DNA from: Trema orientale
Lineage: Eukaryota; Streptophyta; Magnoliopsida; Rosales; Cannabaceae
Direction: 5' to 3'
NCBI GenBank assembly: GCA_002914845.1
Contig: JXTC01000486.1
Coordinates: 10,679-74,678 of the forward strand
Length of the DNA: 64,000 nucleotides
Part shown: piece after piece, positions 13,140-24,726 of the stretch
Layout: every line of letters begins with the position of its first letter
Numbering within the stretch: position 1 is the first letter of the stretch
Notes under the pieces: generated by a model
Told to the model about the DNA's origin: nothing
The model's database searches: none
The model's input: only the letters and a program-made list of their open reading frames with translations
Position numbers and translations under genes: made by a program

Positions 13140-13650
13140 TTCACCTTTTTTTTTAAATTCAAATAATACAAAAATATCAAAACAACATTAAATACAGGTC
13201 TGAAACCATAAATGCGAACACGCAGATCATCAAAAGTAAAAATAAAGGTCATGATGAGTATCAAAAAAATCTGGAGTAAAAGATAAATATCAAAAAAAGA
13301 ATTTGTATTACTTTTTTTCCCTTAAAAATCTGCATGATAGAAAAACATCAAAACAACATTAAATAGAGGTTTAAGGCCATAGATGCTAATATATAAATCA
13401 TCAAAAGCAGTAATACAGGTTATTATAGGCATAAAAAAATCTCAAGCAAAAAATAAATTTTACAAAAAATATTTTTTTAACCTTTTTTTAATCCGAATAA
13501 TAAAAAAAAATATCAAGACAGCATTAAATAGAGGTTTGAACCCATGAATACAAATGCACAGATCATCAAAACTAAAAATACAGGTCATAATAAGCATAAA
13601 AAAAACTAAAACAAACGATAAACATGAAAGAAAAAAAATATAAAAAAATG
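13140..13650 (+). repeat. Tandem repeat C, three units of about 170 bp
   Basis: Three imperfect copies begin near 13,140, 13,310 and 13,480. Each has a T/C-rich start and then 'aaaaacatcaaaacaacat' or a close variant, 'taaatagaggt', 'catagatgc' or a close variant, and 'gatcatcaaaa'. The order is the same in all three. The copies differ at many positions, so they are old or degenerate. Confidence 0.7.
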
Positions 13651-14288
13651 ACGTTTTATATCCAGAATGATCTAGATAATATTCTAGACACTTCCATGGC
13701 AAAAAATAGATCCAAAAGAATTGAACTCATATTATATATTAGCAATAATAAATCTTCAACCAATAATAATGCGAAAAAGAAAGAAAAAATCACACAAAAA
13801 TAATCAAAAAACAGAGATTCGATACAGAAAAATACCAGACAAAGAGAGAGGAGCACCGCGTAACATAGTAAATTTTAGATCCAAGCAACGAATTCGAGAG
13901 AAACGAACAAAAATTTGAAAAACAGGGAGTTAAAAAAATTAAATATAGGAAAATTCAGACCGAAATGAAAGAACACAAAGAAGAGCCATCGTAGAAGGTG
14001 TAAGAGCAAAGAGACCAAACCGTGAGAAACAAAGTGAAAAATCAAAGGGAAAGAGACACAAAAGAACGATCTGCAGAGAAGGAAGAAGAAAACCCTGTAA
14101 TACAAAAAGAAGAGAGAGAATACAGTATCGAGAAAACAAAGAGCCGAAAGCAGTAATGAAACCCTGATCCGCAGAGTAACCAATGAGGAGTAAAATGATG
14201 GAAAAACCAAACCAAAACAATTAGCCAAAGCACAAACAAAAGCCCATATCAGTCAATTCAAAAATAACATAACTGAAAAGACCAAAAT
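13650..14288. other. Purine-rich stretch of unknown origin
   Basis: The + strand is rich in GA and AAG words. The minus strand is therefore T/C-rich and gives several overlapping hydrophobic open frames that are composition artefacts. Its minus strand reads somewhat like a plant 5' leader and first intron (T/C-rich, with 'gatctaaaatttactatg'), so a captured promoter or leader is possible. I recognise no gene. Confidence 0.3.
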
Positions 14289-14636
14289 GACCACACACAC
14301 ATAACAGTTGCGAAAAGGATTTCAAGGACAAAAATGTAATCAAACATCTCAAACATATAACCGGTTCATATCCATACGTAACCCGTATAAAATGACCAAA
14401 AAACCCTCTAAAAACAACAATTTCCTCAACCCTCGAATGGCAAAACTGTCCATTAACACCATTGCAAAATTTTTTTAAAAAAAAGACACTTTTGATCCTC
14501 ACGAAATGACCCAAAAACCCCCTCCAGAAGACCAATCTCTCCAACCCTCTAATGGCAAAACCGTCAATGCACACCACCACAAAATTGGAAAAAAAGAAAA
14601 AAAAAAAAAAGCAAGGTTACTGTTATATGTACAGTA
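14289..14636 (+). repeat. Right copy of the flanking direct repeat
   Basis: This is the partner of 11,297-11,675 in the same orientation, with the same two internal sub-units. The end hairpin is also kept: TTACTGT-TATATGT-ACAGTAA (14,616-14,636). The stem is identical in the two copies while the loop differs. Confidence 0.75.
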
Positions 14637-14844
14637 AAACCCTTGCACAAGTTTAGTTATATATAATGATTTGGTGTGTTAGTGTTACCAAGCGCATTTT
14701 TTATTTTTAAAAATTCAGAACACAAATAAAACTTTCCTTTTTATTTTCAATTATTATAGTCAATAAATTAAAAGTGTATCCAATCATGTCTTAATGTTAC
14801 AACTATTTGTGTCCCACAAAACAAGCACCCATTAACTAAAACCG

Positions 14845-14956
14845 TGGCTGTACCGTTATATAATCATAAAGTTGGCTGTATCGTCATATGATCATAAAGT
14901 TTTCAATGATAATCCCTCACTGCTTATATGATCATAAAGTTTTCAACGATAATCCC
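14845..14956 (+). repeat. Short tandem repeat with 'atgatcataaagttttcaa'
   Basis: Three imperfect units follow each other. Each contains 'atcataaagtt', and the last two extend into 'ttcaatgataatccc' / 'ttcaacgataatccc'. The unit length is irregular (about 30-60 bp). It lies in the spacer downstream of the sphingosine kinase gene. Confidence 0.6.
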
Positions 14957-15145
14957 ACCCGAGTAAGGATATTTTCCTTTTGGCTTGTGATGACATTGTG
15001 TTCTGATCCATCTTTTACAGATAAATAAATAAGATTCTTTCAAAAATAACTAAATAAATAAATAAGACATGTATGAATCGCAGCAGCAACTCTTTTTGAG
15101 TCAGCATGTGGATTTACTCCCCAATAAAATTATTACTCCCCATTT

Positions 15146-15151
15146 TTTATT
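15146..15151 (-). terminator. Candidate polyadenylation signal AATAAA
   Basis: On the minus strand AATAAA lies about 230 bp beyond the sphingosine kinase stop codon, a normal 3' UTR distance. The surrounding 14,640-15,379 contains no other gene. Plant poly(A) signals are loose, so the exact site is uncertain. Confidence 0.35.
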
Positions 15152-15379
15152 GAGGCCGGTTTCATATGTCATACATTCTGACCTGTTTTCACATAGGAGG
15201 AATATCTTTTCAAAGACAAGCTTTGCATACAATCAAAATAGTTCGTCTTTGAAATTAAAAGAGAAAAAAAAACATTATAGAAAAATTAATTTTCAAGAAC
15301 TTGTTAGTTGTTACCACCAGGTACGATCAGCCAATGTTCAACTAATTTGTCAGTTATATATTACAGATAAAATGAAAAT

Positions 15380-18300
15380 TTATAAAGGGGAAAATATGGT
15401 AGCTAAACCTTGATCAACTGTGAGTTGAAGTTTATCATAAGCCATCAGGGTTTTCTGGTCACACTTGTAAGTTCCTTTTCCTCTGGCCAGGACCTCACCG
15501 TCCGAATCTATAATCCCTTCCTTTGTTGGCTTCTCTGTACGTGGACCAGGTTCCAAGATGAATGCTTTCACCTGTAAAATTTTTTACATACCCAAAAAAC
15601 CAAAAACAAAATTATGATGTAGATTAGTCGATGAGAAATGAAAAAATATCTGAACTATGGTGCTTATAAATTTCATTAGCTCACCTTGAAGTACGTAACA
15701 TAAGGTGAATTGACATGGTTTCCATTGTTCAGTTCTGTCATCAGTGAGAGCAAGGGTAATCTTGGGCAGTCCTTCATAATGATCAAGTCTATATAGCCAT
15801 CTGAAAACTGCACAAAACAAATATAGCTTTCAGTTAAACTCTAAAGCTATTTACTCTGTAACATGATGCAATCTCGATCTGAAGATCTACGGTTCCATTA
15901 TCCATGTTGAAGAAAAATAAGCAATTCTCATAGTAAAGGAAGAAGTTCAAACTGCAGGCCACAAATGAATAAAAGGCATAGCCGGAGTCCAGACCTTGGC
16001 CTGAGGCGCTGCCATTGTGTCTTCACTCCCCCAAGGTACGTTGTGAAGCCAGACTGAAACAAATGGTCCATTGATGGTTCTCCAGTCCAAAGTCCCCAAG
16101 TCAATATCAGGTCCTTTGTAGCCATGCCCCCAGACCTCCAAAGTCTTTGCTTCACTTGGACCACAGACATTGTGTTTACTACTAGTAGATTCAACCTTGT
16201 AGCTGGTGGGTTCTCCATAGGTTTCAAAACCAGGTGCCGGCACAAAAGAAATACGCCCGTTATATTGCCTCAAACTAAAAATCCGTTGAAGAGCCTAAAT
16301 TAGGAATGAAAACACATCTGAATGTTAGGAATTTGATACGACTTTCGAACTCAAGGAATGAAGAGACATCTGAATGTCAGTAATATATTGATTCTCTTTG
16401 CGGGTATAATTTATTCTACAAACACTTGCGTAGAAACTAATTGAAACAAATTATAAAGGGTTCAATATTCAAGCAAACAAAAGAAAAAAAAAAGAAGATA
16501 TTTTGCTCCAAAAAATAGTAGCTTTTGATAATGGACTAGCATTCAAGGTAGTCATAACAGTGAGAAAAATTCATCGAGTAAGATACACAGACACAACTAG
16601 TAGAAAGAGCAGTAGTATAATCAAACTGAATATAACAATGCTAAAAAAGTACTATAACATACATAGAAATCAAGACGAGCACTTCCCATCCACCGATACT
16701 TTTCAGATTCAATGTCAATATCAGCTACCAGACCTGATATGAAACAAAATTTATTAACACAATATGATTGCAGTCTGCAGTCACAGAACCAGAATAGATT
16801 TTAACAAGAATCATGCCAACACAATCCAGATTCATACTTCAGGCTCAGTCATTAGCTCAATACAGAGATGATTGTAAATTATGGCTTACCCCAAGCAAGC
16901 ATTAGTACACTAAAAAATTTGGTCTGCCCTTGCAAAAGGGTAGCTACATCCAGTGAGCGCTTATGACCTGTCAGGAGTTGAAACATGAACACTTTCTTTT
17001 ATGAGGACAATTTTCCATCAAATAAATACAAACAAATTAGTATAGCCAGACAACAAGTGCTATCATACACCATATCTAACCTCGAATGATGGCAAGAACA
17101 GCATTCAATGCTGTACACGGAAGACCCACCGAATCTAGAAGGGATTTTGCCATACCATTGCCCGTACCTTCATATATAAAAAATAAATAAATAAAAAAAA
17201 CCATTTCTTGTTAAAAGTTTTAGCTTTCAAACTTATTCGTAGATTACTCATTTTCATTTACCAAATAGGCTTATTAACCCCACGAAACCCCCCCCACCAA
17301 CCCAATTAAACCGGAAAAAAAAAAGAAAAAGGAAAAAACTTCAACAAACCTACCACAGGTCATTTTCTTAATTAAATAGGACTGAGAGAGAGGGGAAGGA
17401 AAATGAACCTGCTGGAACTACTCCAAGAGGTATCTTTATCGCAGCGTCCCAATCTTCCCTTTCAAGCAATCCATTTACCACCTACTAAAATGTGCAGCAC
17501 TAGTAAGAAAAAGAATGTATAATTCCGAGTAGCCATGTTTAAGACACAAGAGAATTAATGTATCTGGTGACCATTATAACACCATATTTGCAAGATGCAT
17601 TTCAAGAACAATATCTCGCATCTAGGCAATGAAAAGTAACTAACTAATGAAACCTTTAACAAATACAAGGGTTGAAATGAAGTTATAACTACATGATAAC
17701 CCAAAGTTTTCACGAAAAGAAAGATCTTAACCAGTGCAGTTACCACAAGTGATTCTTTAGAGAAGTTACATTTTACAGTTGCATTACAGTACTCCCTACA
17801 GTCACCAATCCTAAGTAACTAACCTCGACAAGAATGCCATCCCCGCTAACACAAACGATGCCATCATACTTGGGAAGATCTAATGTTTTAGCCACTTCTT
17901 TCGCGTGCAGCTGATATTCAGTTTCTGGATATTCGATTGGGAAAAGCAATTTAAAAGCAAGAAAAGAAGAACTTGAATCCTAAAGTTCAGAAACTATTTA
18001 CATAAACATTCATGGTTTAATGACCAAATCCCAAACCTTGCAACGTAAACTGTACTTCAGCATCCTCGAGAAGAGGTCTTACTTGATCGAGAAATATTTT
18101 TGAAGCCAATTTGTTCCCACCAAATGGATTCACAAACACTAACAACCTCTTTGGCCGGCCTGTCCCAAATAAAAGAGCTTAATGCTATTATTACCTAATT
18201 AGAATTTAATGTCTGTTCGCCACGAAAATAATCGAATTCAAACAAGAAATTTCACATTCTTTTTCCCTAAAAGTACAGCTATAAGCCTAATTAGAAGAAC

Positions 18301-18918
18301 ACTAACAAATAAAGCTTCGTTTAGAAGAGAATAAAGAGATACCATTCAAGGAAGGATTTAAGAGATACTAACCTAAGCTTAAGCTACTAAATTACAAATA
18401 ATATTCATAAAATAAAGACAAATAAATAAGTTTGCCAATAAACCCCATACATAATCTCCCAAACAACCAATCAAGCGGACCCAAAGAGTTTAAACCTTTC
18501 CAATTTTCTTTCATTTTCTCGCACTTTCCCGACGACCAAACACATTTAAAGCCCCCAAAAAAATAAAATAAAAAGAGCGATTACCGAGAGAATCGATGTA
18601 TTCACGAAGATTCTGGCAGAAGAGCCTCTGCGAGCCCTGAGACAAAAACTCAAACACGAAGCTCTTCCTCACCAAAGTTACCTTGCTCCCGGAACAGCAG
18701 ATTCTATCCCCTGTTTCAACGACTGCCCTGAGCTTGACCTTTAAACCGTCAGTGGTGAAACCCAGAACCTCCTTCTCCACGGTCAAACACCGTTGACCTC
18801 GCTCCGACCACCGGATAACGCCGTCGGAGGACAACGTTAACGGCGTAACGGCGCCGTTTACGGCGACCCTATCGGAGAATACGGGTTGCGGTGGCGATGT
18901 ATGATCGGGTTGGTCCAT
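15380..18918 (-). CDS. SPHK1: Sphingosine kinase (long-chain base kinase), 10 exons
   Basis: The enzyme phosphorylates sphingoid long-chain bases to their 1-phosphates. In plants these are signals in ABA/guard-cell and stress responses, made at membranes such as the tonoplast. Exons: 18,918-18,585; 18,159-18,037; 17,924-17,824; 17,481-17,409; 17,167-17,081; 16,967-16,890; 16,733-16,663; 16,294-15,995; 15,807-15,685; 15,571-15,380. All nine introns are GT-AG and phases agree, giving 493 residues, about the length of Arabidopsis SPHK1. The diacylglycerol-kinase-type catalytic domain starts near residue 113 ('RPKRLLVFVNPFGGNK', 113-128). 'SGDG' (179-182) and 'PAGTGNG' (209-215) form the nucleotide site, and the C-terminal 'DSDGEV' (452-457) is the conserved DGE. 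The ATG at 18,918 gives 'MDQPDHTSPP', matching the known N terminus. An upstream in-frame codon at 18,963 is TTG and was not used. The gene looks intact. Confidence 0.95.
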
Positions 18919-19148
18919 GCTGGTTTTTGGTTTGGTGGATTGAAGACTCGTTTTCGGGTCCAAGGCTCTAGCTTAGACGGGAATTTTCAATTTTATGCAG
19001 CGGAACCGGTTCGCTTCGGTTATGAACTCGGAAAGGGTGAGTTGATGAACCGGGTTTTTTTTGTGACCGAACCGGAATCTTGATGAGTTGTCGAAGTCTA
19101 GAGTTGTACGCCAAGTCTCCAAAGGTTGGTTTTTCCAGTTTGGGTTTC

Positions 19149-19155
19149 TAATATA
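19149..19155 (-). promoter_or_regulatory. Candidate TATA box of the sphingosine kinase gene
   Basis: On the minus strand GCTATATTAG lies about 230 bp upstream of the start codon, which would leave a leader of roughly 200 bases. It is the best TATA-like site in the AT-rich region just above the gene. Such motifs are frequent in AT-rich DNA, so the call is tentative. Confidence 0.35.
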
Positions 19156-19159
19156 GCAA

Positions 19160-20937
19160 CGCACCTTTTGGCGGCTGTCACCATAACTTTGATATGCTTC
19201 ATCTTTTTTTCTTTTAAAAAAAAAAATAAAAGAGAAAAATTGACCTAGAAATCATTATCATAATTTTACTTGCATTATTTGCTAACCTTATAATTTTTTA
19301 AACCATATTTTTTACTCAAGAAAAAACTCGATATTAGTTTGGTGGAAATTTTCATTGCAAAAATGTCTTCTTCTTCTTCTTCTTCTTCTTTTTTTTTTTT
19401 TTTTGGGTGATAAATTTATGTTGTGAATACAAAGAGCCAGATGAATAGACTGGCAAGTGTCACCAAAAAAAACTTGGCGCAATAAATTGAGTATTGTCTT
19501 TTTACCCTATATTAAAGTATGTTCTTTTTATTATTTCTATTATTTTCCTCATATCTCTTTAATGCTGTATAGTACTATACGTGTAATTATTAAAAGCATA
19601 TTTCTCATATTGTAAGCGTGTTGCACACGAAGCGGGTGTTATGCTTGTGGAGTGTTATTTCTTTTAATGATGCTAATTCCTTTTTTTTTGGATCTTTTAC
19701 GGACATGTCGATGCATACCATTTCTTACTACCTACTCTCGCGTCTAGGAGACAGTAGCTTAGAACCAAGAGTAAAAGGTTGTTTTCAAATATTGTTGGCT
19801 TTTTTAGTTAGGTAGAATTTATTTCGGGTGATTTTATTGTCATCCCATTTAGTCCATTCTCCTACCCTCTTATATAAAAATTAATTTATGAAATAATCAT
19901 GTACGAAATGACATAAATAGATAAAATAAACACTAAACAACTAAAATTTTTGTTCTTAGTTACAATACTAGTTCTTAACATACCACTTTGAATACCTTTG
20001 ATAAAATCTATCATTCTTGAGACGAAAAAGAAAGTCCTTGAAAATAGTTAAATTTATTTTAGTTAGGCTAAGTTTTTGAAATTATATAGATGAACATATT
20101 GTGTTTTCTAAATCCCAGTGATTTTAATTAAGTGACTCTCTCTCTCTCTCTCTCTCTCTTTCTGCTTAAAATTTTAATTTAATGTTTATGAAAAATAACT
20201 CAAGAATCCTAACAGTTTTTAGGAGAAATAAGTAAAAAATAATAACACAATATAATAAAAGTTGATGGATAATTTGAATCACAACATTGTTTTATTATTC
20301 TTTTAACTATAATATATTAAAATACCTAAATCTTATAGTGAGTTTTTATCAAGAAAGAGAAAGGTTGAAGAATAAGATAAATGATTGAAGATTCTAGAAC
20401 TAGTGGGTGAGAAAAGAAATTCTATTAGATTTTTTTTTCAATGTCTAATTTTGGAAGAAATAACATTAAAAATGGGTGAATTAAGAAAATATTTAAATTT
20501 AAAATTTTAAAGAGGTGTCTAATTAGAAAAAGAGTTAGGAGAGAAAAAAAAAAAGGGGTACCAGTAGAGCCACCCATTTATTATTATTTCCTTTTAGATT
20601 TAATTACAAAAAAATATTCTGAAGTATGGCTTTTCGGCAGTTTTAACTATGTCTTTTAGCTTGTCGAAAATTATACTTCTACATTTAAATTTTTTGTACA
20701 TTTCTACCTTCTGTGTATAAATTTGATAATTTATACTGAGTATTTTAAGCTATTTTCAAAAGATTTTAGCAGCAGAAATAAGATATCATCAATTCAGATT
20801 CTGTGTTTAGTGTAGAATTTTCTGATTAATTTCGATATTAATAGTAAATATTTGTCGAGATTTAAAATGTTAATTTTGCACAGGCTGAAAAATAAGTTTA
20901 AAATTGCAGAAAGGCCATACTTAGATTCTTTTGTAGT

Positions 20938-20969
<32 letters not shown>

Positions 20970-21218
20970 AGGGGAAAGAACTCATATTATTCATTTATGG
21001 AACTACAAATTTGAATATCCTGTATAATATAAATAGATTTTGAAATATGAGTAAACAATCAAATTGAAAACATAAAAATTGGGAGAGGGTAGAATATTAT
21101 TAGTGCTTTTTTTTTAATTTTTATTTTTGATAAGTGAAATAAAAATCTCTTATATTATGGCCAAAAACTATTTTTGGATTTGCTAAAGAGCTTTTCCTTT
21201 TATTTTATTGTATGCTAG
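19160..21218. other. Intergenic region with microsatellites
   Basis: There is no supported gene. It holds simple repeats: (TCT)n at about 19,364-19,390, (CT)n at about 20,133-20,160 and (TA)n at about 20,937-20,963. The open frames across the TA repeat are composition artefacts. The region lies between the sphingosine kinase promoter and the hAT left end. Confidence 0.6.
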
Positions 21219-22029
21219 TAGGGCTAGCAATTCGTGTCTACGGGTCGTGTTCGTATCGTGTCAAACTATATGTATGACAAGTATATACTCAACCCGAACA
21301 TGACCTATTTATTAAATGGATCAGATATTATAATACGAACACGACTTGTTTATAAATGGGTTGGCACGACACGATATGTGTAACCCGTTTACTACACAAG
21401 CCATATTGACCCGTGACCCATAACTTATGTAGGTAGTTTTTAGGGAGAAAAAAAAAACTTTACCCAATCAAAATGACCATTTTCTTCTATATTATCAATA
21501 TTTTAAGGATCAGATTTTACCCTATTAATTTAAATATCAACTTCTAATTTTTAATATCATTCAAAATCAAAAAAAAGACTAAATAAAGCTTGGAAAAGTT
21601 AACAATCGATAAAAATAAGACATAAGCCACCTAAATACACATACTAGTCCATATGAAGAGAATTCAAGCATAAACTATATACACATAAACTATACTAGTC
21701 TAAAAGTTGTTCAAATGTAAAATAAGAAATAGAAGCCAAGCAAACATAAACTATAATATAGTTCCACATGTAAAAAAGAAACACAATACCAAGTTATATA
21801 TCAAATACAATAAAACTTAAACTTTGGATCAAACTTTCATCCTCCTTTATACTAAGCTCTATGATATCTTTTATAAGCCCTTCCATTTCATCGGTTTTGG
21901 ATTGTGAATTATCTGAATTTCAAAGAAAAAGATTAGTATAATCAACATACGAAAAAAACCACCATAGTAATAATAATAAGTATCATTATAATTTTATTAG
22001 CAAATAGCCAATTTCTTGTACAATCAAGT

Positions 22030-23865
22030 GTCTCAGCAGTTGAAGGTTTAAGTAAACTACGATATTGATCAAGCACACGTCCACCAATACTAAAAGTAGC
22101 TTTAGAATATACTATTGAATAGGAATACTCAAGATATTACGAGCCATTAAAGCAAGTATGGGATACCGAAATTCATTTGATTTCCAAAAGTTTAGGATAT
22201 CTAATTTCACATTCCTTTCCATTCTTCGCTCCTCCAAATAAAGCTCCAACTGTGATTTCTCATAAGAAGAAGAATATTGATCATCTGACATCTCGTCAAA
22301 TTCCTAAAGTACAAAACATAACTTTGGTTATTAAAATCACATTATAAATAAAAAATTAATATCTTATTAAAATTATACAATACTAAGTATATAGCATATA
22401 CCTTAAAAAAAATTTCTTCACGAGCCGCAGCCTTCAAATTTTGAGCTTTAGAAATCGGGAAGACTAAGTATTGAAACTTTTAGTGGCTTGAGATTTGTCC
22501 TCTTTAAACAATGCATTCAACTTAGTCCTCACTTTCTCAAATGAGCAACCCAACCTTCATTATAGAGCTTCTTTTAAATAAATTGAGCCATTTAAATCTT
22601 GTATTGAGGATCTAAAATGCATGCTACTGCCAAGGTCACATTAAACTCAAACCAATACTTCTGAAACTTTGGCCACATTTTGGATGCCATCAAAGTCAAG
22701 TAAACATCCTTATTTTGCTCTAAGCACTATTTCAAACTCGAACAACACTTATAGATGGCATGTAAGTACAAATTTCAGTTAGATACTTTGATCCAGAAAA
22801 TTTAAGAGTTGCATTATAAAAAACTTTCAAAAACTCTGTCATCTTTTCAACTTTCTCACATTCTTCAGAAGAAGGACAATATTTATAATTCAAAACACTT
22901 AATTCCAAATGTTGAAATATACGATGATAAAACAAAGCACTTTCAAGCCTAAGATAAGTAGAATTCTATCTTTTACTTACATTTTGATGCAAACCTTTCT
23001 TGCTACCTACGGAAACTAAGTTGACACATTTTAGAAATGTTTGCTTCCTTACTTGAGAGAACTTAAGATACTTGATACTATCACGAATCTTAACAACAGA
23101 AGAATCAATATATTTAAATCCCTCTTGCACAATTAGATTAAGAATATGTGCACAATATCGCATGTGAAAAAAATCACCATTACAAATAAGATATCCTTTT
23201 AAATCTAGTTGATGTTTTAACAGAAACATCATTTGCACTCGCATTATCTAAAGTCAAACAGAAAACCTTATTCTCTAATCCCTATTCACAAAACATGCTA
23301 TAAAGCTTTTCAGATAATGCTATGCCATTATGTAGAGGTGGCATAAAATGAAATTTCAACGCTTTTTTTTACGTACATCTTCCAATTCTTATCTATGAAG
23401 TGTGCTGTAAGACAAATGTATCTATCAGTATTTAAAGAAGACCATCAATCTGATGTGAAAGATATTCTACCAGGAACAGACTCTAACAAACTTTTGATTC
23501 TTATCTTTTCTCTAGCATATATCTTAAGAGCATCAGCTTTGGCAGTATTCCTAGAAACTAATTTTAAATCAAGAGATAAATATTGAAAAATAGCTCTTAT
23601 TATTTCATCTTCAACATACTGAAAAGGCAACTCATGCTTTACAATAGCAATGATGACCAACTCATGAAATACTTCATGATTAACTTTATGACAACTCAAT
23701 AACATTGAACCTTTTTCTTGAGATATTAATAGTTGACTTACATCACGAGTATCTCTTCTAACACAAGTTCGGAGGTGACATTTTAAGTTACCTATTCCAT
23801 ACATGCTATCTGAAAGATATATTGCTCCATATTTGAGACACTTGGCCCATTCGATTTTATCATCT
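22030..23865 (-). pseudogene. hAT (Ac-like) transposase, broken
   Basis: On the minus strand a BED zinc finger starts near 23,860 and ends 'NLKCHLRTC', but its second zinc cysteine is lost. 'LPFQYVEDE' and 'ISRNTAKAD'-like blocks ('VSRNTAKADALKIY') follow (23,804-23,445). The catalytic-core blocks include 'RYCAHILNLIVQEG' (23,244-22,966) and 'LNYKYCPSSEECEKVEK' (22,935-22,732). The C-terminal dimerisation (hATC) part includes 'LELYLEE', 'FRYPILALMARNILSIPI' and 'VQEIGYLL' (about 22,260-22,030). The order and spacing match Ac-like transposases. Several frame shifts and stops separate the blocks, so the protein is dead. The promoter and leader were probably in the right arm now at 63.1-63.7 kb. 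Confidence 0.85.
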
Positions 23866-23869
23866 GAAA

Positions 23870-24540
23870 GAGGAAGAATTTCAAAATGCTTTCAAACTAT
23901 TCAGGTAAGTTTCCTTTTATGCTTCGCTTGACTTTAGGCTCACTAGTTGATTCGAATTCCTCTTGACTTTCGGGTTCATTATCATCAATATCCTCAATTT
24001 CAGTCATTTCTTTATTATTCATTCTGTATATAAAAAAAAAAAAGCTTACTACAAAAAAGTAAAATTATTTGGCATCACGATTCGCCACCAATCGGAAAAG
24101 CCAAAAGTAATAATCTATGAAACTGAGAAGAAACATTATATCATCAAATACATTAGCACAACAATATTATTATCAAATAAATTAAATAAAAATATATGAA
24201 TATATATATTTCTGTTATTTCTTTGTTCTTTTTATTTTTTATCTAAACTCTTATGTATATTATTAGTTTCTCTATAAATCTTGTTGAAAAGGATATTAAG
24301 TTGTCCTCATTAAAATTTAGATAGCAATGAGATCTACTATGAACTAATAAAAGAATACTAGTGATCAAAAGAGACAAAATCATATCTTACTACATCAAAA
24401 AAGAACCACTAATAAAATAAATACAATATAGACTGAATATTTCAAGTGCAAAAATTAGTAGGAAAAGAATAGAAATATATATGTTTTGGCAAGAATATCC
24501 TGATTCTTGAGCATGTATTTTCATGAATAATAATAGTATA
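23870..24540. other. hAT 5' region between transposase start and MITE
   Basis: AT-rich, no gene. On the minus strand this lies just upstream of the BED finger, so it is probably intron or leader of the hAT gene, cut by the MITE insertion at 24,541. Confidence 0.45.
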
Positions 24541-24726
24541 GGCCCTGTTTGATTCACCTATTTGATTGGGTGTATTTAAATAGAAATTATAGAATGAGTT
24601 ATAATTGGAATAAGAGACATTTGAAGTAAAATAAAGTGGAATGAATTATAATTAGAATGGAAGACATTAGAATGAACCATTCAAAAACACCTCTTAGGCT
24701 CCATTCTCATTCCAAGACACAAAAAC

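Larger units (their letters stand above)
11297..14636. repeat. Unclassified minisatellite-rich block between two direct repeats
   Basis: Two related direct repeats (11,297-11,675 and 14,289-14,636) frame about 2.6 kb containing three different families of imperfect tandem repeats and a purine-rich stretch. I see no transposase, reverse transcriptase or helicase on either strand. Neither TG...CA LTR ends nor a Helitron end could be fixed. It may be a non-autonomous element whose class is hidden by age, or a locally duplicated minisatellite cluster. Confidence 0.55.

Noticed and set aside
13656-14580. Several overlapping hydrophobic minus-strand frames
   Set aside because: They arise from the T/C-rich minus strand, overlap in different frames and match no family I recognise.
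18919-18963. Fifteen-residue N-terminal extension of the sphingosine kinase frame
   Set aside because: The upstream codon is TTG. The first ATG at 18,918 gives the N terminus known from the family.
20936-20966. Frames reading through (TA)n as small membrane peptides
   Set aside because: They are microsatellite translation with no conserved context.
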